Source of the DNA: an uncultured Rhodopirellula sp.
GTDB lineage: Bacteria; Planctomycetota; Planctomycetia; Pirellulales; Pirellulaceae
Assembly: GCA_913061385.1 (NCBI GenBank)
Contig: CAJXTM010000149.1
Coordinates: 1-7,627 of the forward strand
Direction: 5' to 3'
DNA: 7,627 bases
The translations under genes were made by a program, and so were the position numbers. Of the stretch, positions 1 to 7,355 are shown piece after piece. The notes below the pieces were generated by a model that saw only the letters and a program-made list of their open reading frames with translations, was not told where the DNA came from and did not search any database. Position 1 is the stretch's first letter. The number at the start of each line of letters is the position of its first letter.

Positions 1-48
1 CGAGATCAGCCTCGGTCTCGTGGGCTCGGAGATGTGTATAAGAGACAG
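1..48 (+). other. Nextera (Tn5) sequencing adapter, P7 side, not genomic
   Basis: This is synthetic sequence. In order it shows the end of the P7 oligo (CGAGAT, 1-6), an 8-base index CAGCCTCG (7-14), the Nextera read-2 primer arm (15-29) and the 19-bp Tn5 mosaic end (30-48, ending AGAGACAG). From memory, the index is the reverse complement of Nextera i7 index N710 (CGAGGCTG). It must be trimmed before annotation. It contains a TAA at 39-41 in the frame of the following ThuA gene, so a gene caller cannot leave that gene open at the contig edge and moves its start inward. Confidence 0.98.
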
Positions 49-50
49 CG

Positions 51-632
51 GCGAATCATGGCTTCCTGGAAAATTTTCCGTATGAGGTTGCGGGTCGTAA
101 AGTTCGGTTTGGCGATGACGTGCTGGGGGGATCATTCCGAGGACATCACGGAAATTGGCACGCCGATTCGACGCGTGGATTGATCATTGAAAAACATAAG
201 CAGCATCCAGTCTTGATTGGGGTTGAGGATGTTTGGGGTCCATCAGACGTTTATCGAACCTATCCAGAGGGAAAGATGCTCGGGCCCGATTGCACCGCTT
301 TGCTTGAAGGACAGCCCTTGATGGGGCGGAATCATGATGACTTAGTGAATGCAAAAAAAATTCCCCTGCCAATTGCATGGACAAAAACATGGACAGGGAA
401 TCCAGGAAAAAAATCCCGCGTGTTTCATGTGACCATGGGAAGTGCCAAGGATTATCAAAGTGCTGGACTGCGGAGACTCACCACAAATGCGGTTTACTGG
501 GGACTTGGCATGGAACAACAGATTGACCCCAAAAGTAGTGTCGATTACCTCGATGAATACAAGCCGCTTGCAAGTGGTTTCAATTACGAAAAGTTGGGTG
601 TTGAACCGAAGAAACCCGCGGAATACCGATAA
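51..632 (+). CDS. ThuA-like domain protein, 5'-truncated
   Basis: This is the C-terminal 193 residues of a ThuA-like protein (trehalose-utilisation ThuA family, PF06283, class I glutamine-amidotransferase-like fold). The frame is open from the adapter junction and reads ANHGFLENFPYEVAG before reaching the GTG at 120. That GTG is an internal valine codon, not the start. Family hallmarks are GGSFRGHHGNWH, HPVLIGVEDVWGPSDVY, an AWTKTW stretch, SRVFHVTMGS, and the ending GLRRLTTNAVYWGLGME. Complete planctomycete members are usually about 250-300 residues with a signal peptide, so roughly the first third is missing. Planctomycete genomes carry many such genes, often near sugar-related or cytochrome c genes. 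The reaction is not established; ThuA itself was linked to disaccharide metabolism in rhizobia. The gene is followed by a 119-bp gap, so it may or may not share a transcript with the downstream genes. Confidence 0.88.
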   Translation, partial: ANHGFLENFPYEVAGRKVRFGDDVLGGSFRGHHGNWHADSTRGLIIEKHKQHPVLIGVEDVWGPSDVYRTYPEGKMLGPDCTALLEGQPLMGRNHDDLVNAKKIPLPIAWTKTWTGNPGKKSRVFHVTMGSAKDYQSAGLRRLTTNAVYWGLGMEQQIDPKSSVDYLDEYKPLASGFNYEKLGVEPKKPAEYR

Positions 633-717
633 TCGCATCTCTTTTCGCATCGGTCTTCATCGTGGCGGTCTGGTCGATTAGGCTAGAGGTCCTTCCTGAT
701 GATTCTCCCACTTAACA

Positions 718-741
718 GAGATGGTCTTTACTGACCATCTC
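718..741. repeat. Perfect 9-bp inverted repeat just upstream of the DUF1592 gene
   Basis: The arms GAGATGGTC (718-726) and GACCATCTC (733-741) are exact reverse complements around the 6-base loop TTTACT. The hairpin ends 10 bases before the ATG at 752, where a ribosome binding site would lie, and no Shine-Dalgarno sequence is visible there. No T-run follows on either strand, so it does not look like an intrinsic terminator of the ThuA gene. It could be a repressor operator or an mRNA hairpin that limits translation of the cytochrome gene. The symmetry is seen directly; the role is inferred. Confidence 0.6.
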
Positions 742-751
742 ATGATCCATC

Positions 752-3208
752 ATGTGTCTTTACCCGATTGTTTCCACTGCAATTTTTCAGGACTGGCGAA
801 AGCATTTCAGTCTGAATGGGATCTTGCTTGTGATCATGCTGGCTGTGCTGGGTCAGTCACTGGCGTTTGGTGCTGATGACGTTGCTGATTCGTTGCCCGC
901 GTCCGACGAGGTGTTGACACGCTTTCTCGGTAAGTGGTGTGTTGATTGCCATGGTCCTGACAGCCAAGAAAGTGGTCTCCGGTTTGATGATTTGTCTCGG
1001 CGATGGGATGATCCAAAAGCAGCCGAACAGTGGCGAAAAATCGGGGAGCAAGTACTGTTTCGTGAAATGCCACCCGAAGGGAATGATGCACCCGAAGCGG
1101 GCGAGCGTGAACGATTCGTTGACAAGATTGAGTCTCGCTTGCAACCGTACGGGCATGGGTTTGGGTTGGCAGACAAGATGCTTTTGCCAGAGTTTGGAAA
1201 CCTGCTCGATCACGATACGCTATTCAGCGGTCAAGTAACGGAAAAACCTTACACCTCTGCTCGACTGTGGAGACAGCGCCCAGAAATCTACAGACGTATG
1301 TGGGGGCCGCATTACGGACAACAGCATTGGATATCTGTCAAAATTGGTGGTGGCAATGAAGCGGCCGCACGCAATCGGGTTCAGCATGGTCCGCATAAGG
1401 GCAAAGCCATTTCGAAACGCTACTTCGCAAATGAAAAGTTTGCCAATCCGTTCTTCGAGTATGTGCATCAAGCTTCAGGGATCACTGATTATGCCTCGAT
1501 CATGGCCGACCAGGCATCGTTGGAAGCCCTGCTTACCAACGCAGAATCCATGGCTGAGATTTTGACGTTGGGATTACCAGTCACGATCGTGACTGAGGTC
1601 AAGAATAAAGACAGTCGGCACGGCAATAACCATGGCAGTTTTGTCGGTGGTGTTGAAACGATCAGCCACGAAAGACGAGGCAAAATTCCGGTTGCCTTTC
1701 ATCGCATCATGGAAACCAAGGGGACTGTCAGTGAAGCAGACTTTCGCTCGGCGTTGCAGGTTGCATTCAATTTGTTTTTGCGACGTGAACCAAGTCCCCA
1801 GAATGTGGAGCATTATTGGGAAAATGTTTTCCTGAAAAATGCAGAACTTGGAAACACGACCGCTTTGCAAGCGATGCTGATCTATATCGCGATCTCGCCT
1901 GAGTTTGTCTATCGCATGGAGACTGGGATCAGTGAGCCAGAGGAAGATGGGAGACGCTTTCTATCGCCCCATGAACTGGTCGGTGCGATTCACTATGCAT
2001 TCCACAATACCCCAGCGTTTGGTGTCAATGATTTTGAAACTATCGAAAAGTATACGAAGAATAGCGATCCATTAGTGAAGAATGCACTCACTCAGGAACA
2101 GGTGCGGCGACATGTGACGCATGGATGGCTGGTTGAGCGAATGAAAGCAGGCGAACTTCAAAGTCGTGAACATGTAGAAGAAGTTGTCAGGCAGATATTG
2201 GGCTCGCGTTCACGCAATTTGAATCCCAATCACAATTCAGACATCAACTCGGTAACCAACCCGCGGGTCTTACAGTTTTTTCGTGAATTCTTCGGTTACC
2301 ACAAAGCGCAAACGGTTTTCAAAGACGTCGAGAAATTCGCAGAGCAAGAAGACTTTCAGCACTACCAGAGCCACACGCCTGTTCGGTTGATGTACGACAC
2401 AGATGCCTTGATTCTGCATGTTTTGGAACAAGATCAGGAAGTGTTGCAACAGCTGTTAACGACCAATGAAGTTTTCGTCAGTTATTGGAATGGATCGAAC
2501 CCTGAAGACCAGATAAAGCGGGCTGGTGGCCGTGAAAAGTATATCGCCAAGCATGACGCGCAGAGTTACAACTTCGATCCATTTGAGTACGCGACTAACG
2601 GCAAAGTTGCGATCGCGGCACCTGCCGATCAACGTTGTGGCATTCTGACTCAACCGAGTTGGCTAGTGGCACATAGTGGGAATTTTGATAATGACCCGGT
2701 TCGGCGTGGAAAATGGATTCGTGAAAAACTGCTGGCGGGAACAGTGCTCGATGTTCCCATCACGGTTGATGCGCAAGTTCCTGATGATGATACGAAGACT
2801 TTGCGTGAGCGATTTAGCGTGGTTCGAAACGATTATTGTTGGCGATGTCATCGCAAAATGAATCCCTTGGGAATGCCGTTCGAGGCGTACAACCATGTGG
2901 GGAAATTTCGTGAATCTGAAAAAGGTAAGCCGGTCGATACCAGTGGGGCAATTCAATTTGCTGGTGAAGAACAGCTCAACGGTGATCTGTCCAATGTGCG
3001 TGAAATGATGGAGCGTCTAGCCGATTCACCACGAGTAAGGCAGTCGTTTTTGCGGCACATGTTCCGGTATTGGATGGGACGCAACGAAACCCTACGTGAT
3101 TCCCAGACGCTAATGGCAATGGATCGAACCTACGTAGATAGTGGTGGGAGTTTCAAGGAAACCCTTGTAACCCTTTTGACTTCTGATTCTTTTCTGTACC
3201 GAAAATAA
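752..3208 (+). CDS. Planctomycete cytochrome c protein with DUF1595/DUF1592/DUF1588/DUF1585 domains
   Basis: Secreted multidomain c-type cytochrome of 818 residues. The N-terminus has a long n-region (1-23, with W15-R16-K17) and a hydrophobic core at about 24-40, then a PSCyt1-type haem domain with C63-V-D-C66-H67 and a downstream MPP (M106, likely distal ligand). About 120-325 is divergent; I see no clear DUF1587 motif. DUF1595 covers about 327-390 and ends SPEFVYR (382-388). DUF1592 runs about 402-530. DUF1588 runs about 628-728 and contains a second CxxCH (C696-W-R-C-H700) followed by NPLGMPFEAYNHVGKFR. DUF1585 is the last 73 residues, ending LLTSDSFLYRK. Size and order fit the family. An in-frame TGA at 743-745 makes the ATG at 752 the earliest start and the only one that keeps the full signal peptide. 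No Shine-Dalgarno is visible, and a hairpin lies just upstream. The stop overlaps the LRR start. A role in periplasmic electron transfer linked to substrate oxidation is plausible but unproven. Confidence 0.92.
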   Translation: MCLYPIVSTAIFQDWRKHFSLNGILLVIMLAVLGQSLAFGADDVADSLPASDEVLTRFLGKWCVDCHGPDSQESGLRFDDLSRRWDDPKAAEQWRKIGEQVLFREMPPEGNDAPEAGERERFVDKIESRLQPYGHGFGLADKMLLPEFGNLLDHDTLFSGQVTEKPYTSARLWRQRPEIYRRMWGPHYGQQHWISVKIGGGNEAAARNRVQHGPHKGKAISKRYFANEKFANPFFEYVHQASGITDYASIMADQASLEALLTNAESMAEILTLGLPVTIVTEVKNKDSRHGNNHGSFVGGVETISHERRGKIPVAFHRIMETKGTVSEADFRSALQVAFNLFLRREPSPQNVEHYWENVFLKNAELGNTTALQAMLIYIAISPEFVYRMETGISEPEEDGRRFLSPHELVGAIHYAFHNTPAFGVNDFETIEKYTKNSDPLVKNALTQEQVRRHVTHGWLVERMKAGELQSREHVEEVVRQILGSRSRNLNPNHNSDINSVTNPRVLQFFREFFGYHKAQTVFKDVEKFAEQEDFQHYQSHTPVRLMYDTDALILHVLEQDQEVLQQLLTTNEVFVSYWNGSNPEDQIKRAGGREKYIAKHDAQSYNFDPFEYATNGKVAIAAPADQRCGILTQPSWLVAHSGNFDNDPVRRGKWIREKLLAGTVLDVPITVDAQVPDDDTKTLRERFSVVRNDYCWRCHRKMNPLGMPFEAYNHVGKFRESEKGKPVDTSGAIQFAGEEQLNGDLSNVREMMERLADSPRVRQSFLRHMFRYWMGRNETLRDSQTLMAMDRTYVDSGGSFKETLVTLLTSDSFLYRK

Positions 3209-3210
3209 TG
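3206..3210 (+). promoter_or_regulatory. TAATG stop-start overlap (translational coupling)
   Basis: The TAA of the cytochrome gene (3206-3208) and the ATG of the LRR gene (3208-3210) share one A. No Shine-Dalgarno sequence is visible before the ATG (upstream bases GTACCGAAAA). Translation of the LRR gene therefore probably depends on ribosomes finishing the cytochrome gene, so the two would be made in linked amounts. The overlap is seen; the coupling is inferred. Confidence 0.7.
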
Positions 3211-4674
3211 CTGAATGTTCTTTGTCACGATCGATGTTTGTTTAAACTGCTGACGCTGTGGTTGGTGGTTGGTGCGGTCGTTCTGCCCCTAGCCAAGGCT
3301 GAGGAACTGACGCTGGACACGGTTGGTCTGTGGTTGCAGGAAAACGAGACGAAAATTCGCGATGATGATTTAAAGCTAGTTGCTTCTGTCGCAGATCTGA
3401 CAGAACTGGATCTGACTGGCTGTGGCAATATTACGGACAGCGGAGTCGCACACCTGCTGTCGCTTTCGAAGTTGAAAACGTTGAATCTGTCTTCCTGTAG
3501 GCGGCTGACTCCCAATGTTTTTGAAACGTTGTGTCAGATGAAATCACTGCAGAAGTTTTCTGCTGAACAAGCGGGGTGGGTCAAAGATGTGACACTGCTT
3601 GGTAAGCTTCCCCGATTGACGTCCTTAAGTCTTGCAAAAAACACGTCGTATCGAGGCGAAGGACTAGGTGAATTATCGCGGTTGACTCGGCTGGATCTGT
3701 CCTGTGGACGCGGGCAATTTGGGGATGAGGGCATGTCGCAAATCAAGGGTTTGACCATGCTGCGGTCACTCGATCTCGATGGTCAGGACACGATCACGGA
3801 CAAGGGAGTCAGGTATCTCGCTGGACTCACGGAATTACGCACGCTTGAGATGTATGGCTGCCATCGGATTACGGATGATGGTTTTAATCCTGTTTTTAGT
3901 AATCTCAAGAAGTTGCGGAGTTTAAGCCTCGCTTTTTGTTGGTGGCATGAGGGTACAGAGTTGCAGTTGCCTGCAGGAATCCGTGACCTCGATTTGCACG
4001 AGTCAAAGCGTCTCGTCGACAAGACCTTGATGCGATTACCAGAAAAGCGATCCTTAAGGTCATTGAACCTGTTTCAGTGTCTTGTTCTCACCGATGCTGG
4101 GATTGAGTCATTGAAAGACTTGCCGCAGCTTGGCTCGTTGAATTTGGGTTCGATTCGGGCTCTAACAGATAATAGTCTGATAGCTTTGGCTGCAGACACC
4201 GGACTCGTCAGTTTGAATTTATCAGACAACGACAACTACACTGATCGTGGGTTGGCCCATCTTTCCGATTTGAAACTACTTCGCGACATTGATCTCTGGC
4301 ACTGCTCCCAAATTACAGGTGAGGGGCTGCAGGCATTTCGAAACGTCTCCGCGCTAGCGAGATTGAATCTCGCGGATTGTTCACAGATCGATGATCGGGG
4401 CCTGGAAGAACTGCAACGCCATACACAGATGGAATACCTGTATCTCGATAACTGTACCGAAGTGACGGACAAGGGCTTGCAGTCACTGGTGAAGATGGAG
4501 CAGCTGGAAGAGCTCACTTTGTCGGGTTGCGAGAAGCTGACCGACAAGGGTATTGAACGTCTGCGATTACTTGGGTCGCTTAAGTACCTTGCCCTCGATA
4601 ATTGTCCCCTTCTGACAGCGGCAGGAATTACCGAGCTGCAGCAAGAATTACCCGGCTGCATCATTTTTAGATAA
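3208..4674 (+). CDS. Secreted leucine-rich-repeat protein, cysteine-containing LRR type
   Basis: Protein of 488 residues. It begins with a signal peptide: a hydrophobic core around 12-28, then PLAKA with likely cleavage after residue 31. A short leader follows, then about 17 leucine-rich repeats of roughly 22-26 residues from L64 to the end. The consensus is LxxLxLxxCxxITDxGLxxLxxLxx, the cysteine-containing subtype (LRR_CC) known from F-box LRR proteins and common in planctomycete secreted proteins. Repeats 3, 4 and 8 are irregular. The chain ends ELPGCIIFR, a usual end for this class, so it looks complete. There is no catalytic domain, anchor or transmembrane helix after the signal peptide, so it is most likely a binding scaffold in the periplasm or outside the cell. 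It sits between the cytochrome and DUF1552 genes and is coupled to the former, suggesting that it docks one of these proteins or a shared substrate. The ligand is unknown. Confidence 0.9.
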   Translation: MLNVLCHDRCLFKLLTLWLVVGAVVLPLAKAEELTLDTVGLWLQENETKIRDDDLKLVASVADLTELDLTGCGNITDSGVAHLLSLSKLKTLNLSSCRRLTPNVFETLCQMKSLQKFSAEQAGWVKDVTLLGKLPRLTSLSLAKNTSYRGEGLGELSRLTRLDLSCGRGQFGDEGMSQIKGLTMLRSLDLDGQDTITDKGVRYLAGLTELRTLEMYGCHRITDDGFNPVFSNLKKLRSLSLAFCWWHEGTELQLPAGIRDLDLHESKRLVDKTLMRLPEKRSLRSLNLFQCLVLTDAGIESLKDLPQLGSLNLGSIRALTDNSLIALAADTGLVSLNLSDNDNYTDRGLAHLSDLKLLRDIDLWHCSQITGEGLQAFRNVSALARLNLADCSQIDDRGLEELQRHTQMEYLYLDNCTEVTDKGLQSLVKMEQLEELTLSGCEKLTDKGIERLRLLGSLKYLALDNCPLLTAAGITELQQELPGCIIFR

Positions 4675-4700
4675 CAAAAAGTTCAACATTGGTACGAAGC

Positions 4701-6065
4701 ATGAAATCCCGAAGATCCATCCTTCAAAGCATGTCACTGGGCGCGAGTGGCTTGGCTCTGGCCCCGTTTTTGAGTCGCTATGCGCATAGCGAAGAAGTGA
4801 GTCCTCAAGCTCAAACGCCCAAGCGATTTTTGTTCGTCGTAAAATCGAGTGGATTGCAGGCAGGGTTCATCAATCCAGAGGGTCTTCAGCACGGTGGGGA
4901 CAGCATCGTGGATCAACCGCTTGCTGATCACAAGTTGGCTGAGGGAATGGAATCGTTGGAGCCCTTTCGAAAGCGATTGACCATTTTGCAGGGGCTTAGT
5001 GGGCGGATGTGTAATCCGGGGCACTCTTCGCACTACGGTGCATTGGGAGCATACAAGGCTGGTGCACACAGCCAGCCAGCTGACGCCACAATCGATGGAT
5101 ACCTGGCACAGCAACTGCCTTCCGTTTTTAATCATGTGGGATTGAAAATGGGGGATGGAAGTCAGGGTACAGCGTATCCTTCTATCAGCGCACTGGGAAA
5201 AAATCGGCAACTGCCTTTCCAATGCAATCCGGAGTTGGCTTTCCAGAATCTGTTTGGCAGCATTGCGGCAGGCGGAGACATCAGGAAAAATTATTTACGA
5301 ACCGGTAACGTGTTGGACACGATGTCAGAGGACATTCGCAAACTGCAGAAGCAGTTGCCGCAGCAGGGTCGTGAGAAACTCGATCACTATCTCGGTGGCT
5401 TTGAAGCATTGCGTGATCGAAGGCTCAAGCTGATCGGGATGCAAGATGTTTTGAAGCGACATGCGCCTGAGGTCAGTGACAAGTACACGTCGAAATTCAG
5501 CACGGATCATTTAGAGGCTCATTTTGACATGGCCACGTCGGCGCTGATCACGGGCATTACCAACGTGATAACGATCCATACGTGTGATCTCCATTCTTCG
5601 TATCAGGGATTGGGCATCACACCCAAAGTGCATTCTGTGGGACATGGAGCCAGCAGCGGCAGTATGTCATCCCAAGAATGTCGGAATCTGATTCGTAAAT
5701 TCCACTTCAATCTGATCTCAGAGGTAGCACGGAAACTTGAAGCTATTCCTGAAGATGATGGGACCATGCTCGACAATACTGTGATCGTTTATGTCAGCGA
5801 TAACTCTGACAAGCATCACTCCACGGCGACTGAGTGGCCCATGGTGGTGCTTGGCAATATGGCCGGTCGACTCAAGTCGCAGGGACGCTATCTGGCGTAC
5901 CCGTCGTATGGAAAAGCAAACCATCATCATACGATCGGCAATTGGTTGACCACGCTATGTCACGTTGCCGGTGCACCAGTGGACCATTTCGGGCAGCCGG
6001 ACTTTGCCATCGGTAAAGAGAATGATCAGAGGGGGCCACTATCTGAATTGCTGGGATCAGTTTAG
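4701..6065 (+). CDS. Tat-exported DUF1552 family protein
   Basis: Protein of 454 residues from ATG 4701. An in-frame TTG at 4689 would add four residues, but ATG is preferred because it puts the twin-arginine pair at residues 4-5 (SRRSILQS), followed by a hydrophobic stretch ending near AHSEE. Neither start has a good Shine-Dalgarno. Family features are KRFLFVVKSSG, a GHSSHYG segment (H108, H111), NVLDTMSEDIRKLQ followed by REKLDHYLGGFEALRDRR, and the C-terminal GTMLDNTVIVYVSDNSDKHH (H372, H373) with VVLGNMAG. DUF1552 (PF07586) is named for HxxSHH. Here the matching stretch, after a VG, reads H315-G-A-S318-S-G: the first His and the Ser remain but the His pair is gone. Tat export suggests folding, possibly with a cofactor, before export. 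It is the third gene of the run, 26 bp after the LRR stop, and its end overlaps a convergent gene by 9 bp. Biochemical function is unknown. Confidence 0.9.
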   Translation: MKSRRSILQSMSLGASGLALAPFLSRYAHSEEVSPQAQTPKRFLFVVKSSGLQAGFINPEGLQHGGDSIVDQPLADHKLAEGMESLEPFRKRLTILQGLSGRMCNPGHSSHYGALGAYKAGAHSQPADATIDGYLAQQLPSVFNHVGLKMGDGSQGTAYPSISALGKNRQLPFQCNPELAFQNLFGSIAAGGDIRKNYLRTGNVLDTMSEDIRKLQKQLPQQGREKLDHYLGGFEALRDRRLKLIGMQDVLKRHAPEVSDKYTSKFSTDHLEAHFDMATSALITGITNVITIHTCDLHSSYQGLGITPKVHSVGHGASSGSMSSQECRNLIRKFHFNLISEVARKLEAIPEDDGTMLDNTVIVYVSDNSDKHHSTATEWPMVVLGNMAGRLKSQGRYLAYPSYGKANHHHTIGNWLTTLCHVAGAPVDHFGQPDFAIGKENDQRGPLSELLGSV

Positions 6066-6863
6066 ATGCCGGACTTTATGACGGACCCAGTGTTTTCCGT
6101 TCTTGGTGTAGCGAGTCACGCCTGACTCTGAGATTTCATACATCGCGTCAAGATTGTCTGCATCCGTGAGTTGTCGAAGATCGGGCTGTTCAAAGACCAG
6201 GAACTTGCAAGTCGGTGCAGCAAGGACTGGCACAGCGATGTTCTTGTTGGTGATTGGCGGGCATTCCGTTGAAAGTGGTGCGACAAGCTGACTGTCACGC
6301 CAATCCACTGCGATTGCTTCGGGCGTCTGAATGAAAGATTCAAGACGAACATGGTTTCGGTCATGCGAAAAAGCAGTCACCTGATCGGCCCAGTCCTCGT
6401 TGTATTTGAGGCCAAGGATGTGTTTTGCAAGATTGAAATCGGCATTCACGACAAAGATGCTGAAACCATTGAGTTCACGGTTGATTTGTGTCCCCGTTTT
6501 CACGGCAACATCGCCAATGTCACCTTTTTTCCAAATGATCTCATCTGTGATCTCGATACGCTTGGGAACTGACTCTCGCAAGTTGTTATAGACTTCACGG
6601 AGCTGCTTCTTGAATTTGACTGGCATGCCGCGAAATTCAAGTTTTGAAAAACCGGCGGACCCACAAAGGGAGTTCGCTAAGAATCTGGGTCGAGAGTAGG
6701 TAAAGACCGGGTTTTTCTGATTCTCGATCCGATTGAGAACCTCCTCTGTCAGGACGGTATGAAAGAACGCATCACCGGGTAGAAAAAATGTGTTGTGTGC
6801 GTTTCCTGCGCAGGCCCACGTTGCGGTCACTAGCAATACAATCAACCGAAAAAATGTTTTCAC
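6057..6863 (-). CDS. Secreted protein of unknown family
   Basis: Protein of 268 residues that I do not recognise. It starts with a signal peptide, MKTFFRLIVLLVTATWACAG, with likely cleavage after A22 (GNA|H) or A19. C18 does not sit in a lipobox. The mature part has no visible transmembrane helix. Segments that look conserved-like are HNTFFLPGDAFFHT at the mature N-terminus, a basic stretch around FRGMPVKFKKQLREVYNNL, NREL-NGFSIFVVNADFNLAKHILGL, and a basic C-terminus with KHWVRHKVRHLN. Few cysteines remain in the mature part. The start is GTG at 6863, fixed by an AAGGAGA 8 bases upstream. It is convergent with the DUF1552 gene, overlapping its last 9 bases, so it belongs to a different transcript. 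Frame length, signal peptide and ribosome binding site make it a real gene. Role unknown. Confidence 0.82.
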   Translation of the reverse strand: MKTFFRLIVLLVTATWACAGNAHNTFFLPGDAFFHTVLTEEVLNRIENQKNPVFTYSRPRFLANSLCGSAGFSKLEFRGMPVKFKKQLREVYNNLRESVPKRIEITDEIIWKKGDIGDVAVKTGTQINRELNGFSIFVVNADFNLAKHILGLKYNEDWADQVTAFSHDRNHVRLESFIQTPEAIAVDWRDSQLVAPLSTECPPITNKNIAVPVLAAPTCKFLVFEQPDLRQLTDADNLDAMYEISESGVTRYTKNGKHWVRHKVRHLN

Positions 6864-6870
6864 CGGAATG

Positions 6871-6877
6871 TCTCCTT
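6871..6877 (-). promoter_or_regulatory. Ribosome binding site deciding a GTG start
   Basis: On the minus strand this reads AAGGAGA, an almost ideal Shine-Dalgarno sequence. It lies 7 bases before the GTG whose first base is at 6863. It is the strongest ribosome binding site in the window and supports GTG rather than a later start for the secreted unknown protein. The genes of the 752-6065 run have no comparable site. Confidence 0.8.
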
Positions 6878-7355
6878 GGCCAATGGTAGTGCGGCGTCAG
6901 CTGAGTGGAGGGGTTTCCCCCTGCTGATGTTCTCCAATACCCTCATTTGTCCTCTGTGTATCTTGCCAGATCGTGATATCAGATGCCAGCTTCCAATGTC
7001 TGATTGAACAGCTTGTGGAAAGCAAGCGGATAGCGAATCGTGATGGGAACGGCGACGCTGTACAGGCTGCAGTGGGGCAAGTTTTGAGCTTGCCAGGGAT
7101 GGGGAGATACAGTTTGCTACATTCTTTTTGTGCGACGCGATCAAAGTCCGAGGTGGGCTCTAGGTCATCATGTTGAGCGATTTTTGACAACGGCTGCGTT
7201 GATTGCCCCAACTGGGCAGGCATGTGAGTTCGCATACAGCAAATTAGTTGAATGTTGCGTCCTCAAATCAGTGCGTCCTTTGTGGCAGACGCTGGTCTGT
7301 CGGTTAGAATACGGTGTCGGTTTCGCAAAGCTTTTTCGGCGTAGTCTGCTGGGAT

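Noticed and set aside
718..741. Hairpin as intrinsic terminator of the ThuA gene
   Set aside because: No T-run follows the stem on either strand, and the stem sits only 10 bp before the next start codon.
4734..5222. 162-residue minus-strand ORF inside the DUF1552 gene
   Set aside because: It is antisense to a well-supported coding region and has no recognisable domain, so it is a shadow frame.
6973..7176. 67-residue plus-strand ORF in the intergenic region
   Set aside because: It has a GTG start without a ribosome binding site, no recognisable motif and overlap with equally long minus-strand frames. It cannot be separated from chance, though a gene remnant is possible.
6897..7235. 112-residue minus-strand ORF upstream of the unknown secreted gene
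   Set aside because: Its composition is like a shadow frame (rich in Ser, Thr, Pro, Arg and Cys), it has no motif or ribosome binding site, and it overlaps other open frames in the same stretch.
7184..7312. Sigma-70-like promoter using TTGACA (7184-7189) or TAGAAT (7307-7312)
   Set aside because: TTGACA has no -10 element at 16-18 bp, and TAGAAT has no acceptable -35 at proper spacing, so neither is reported as a promoter.
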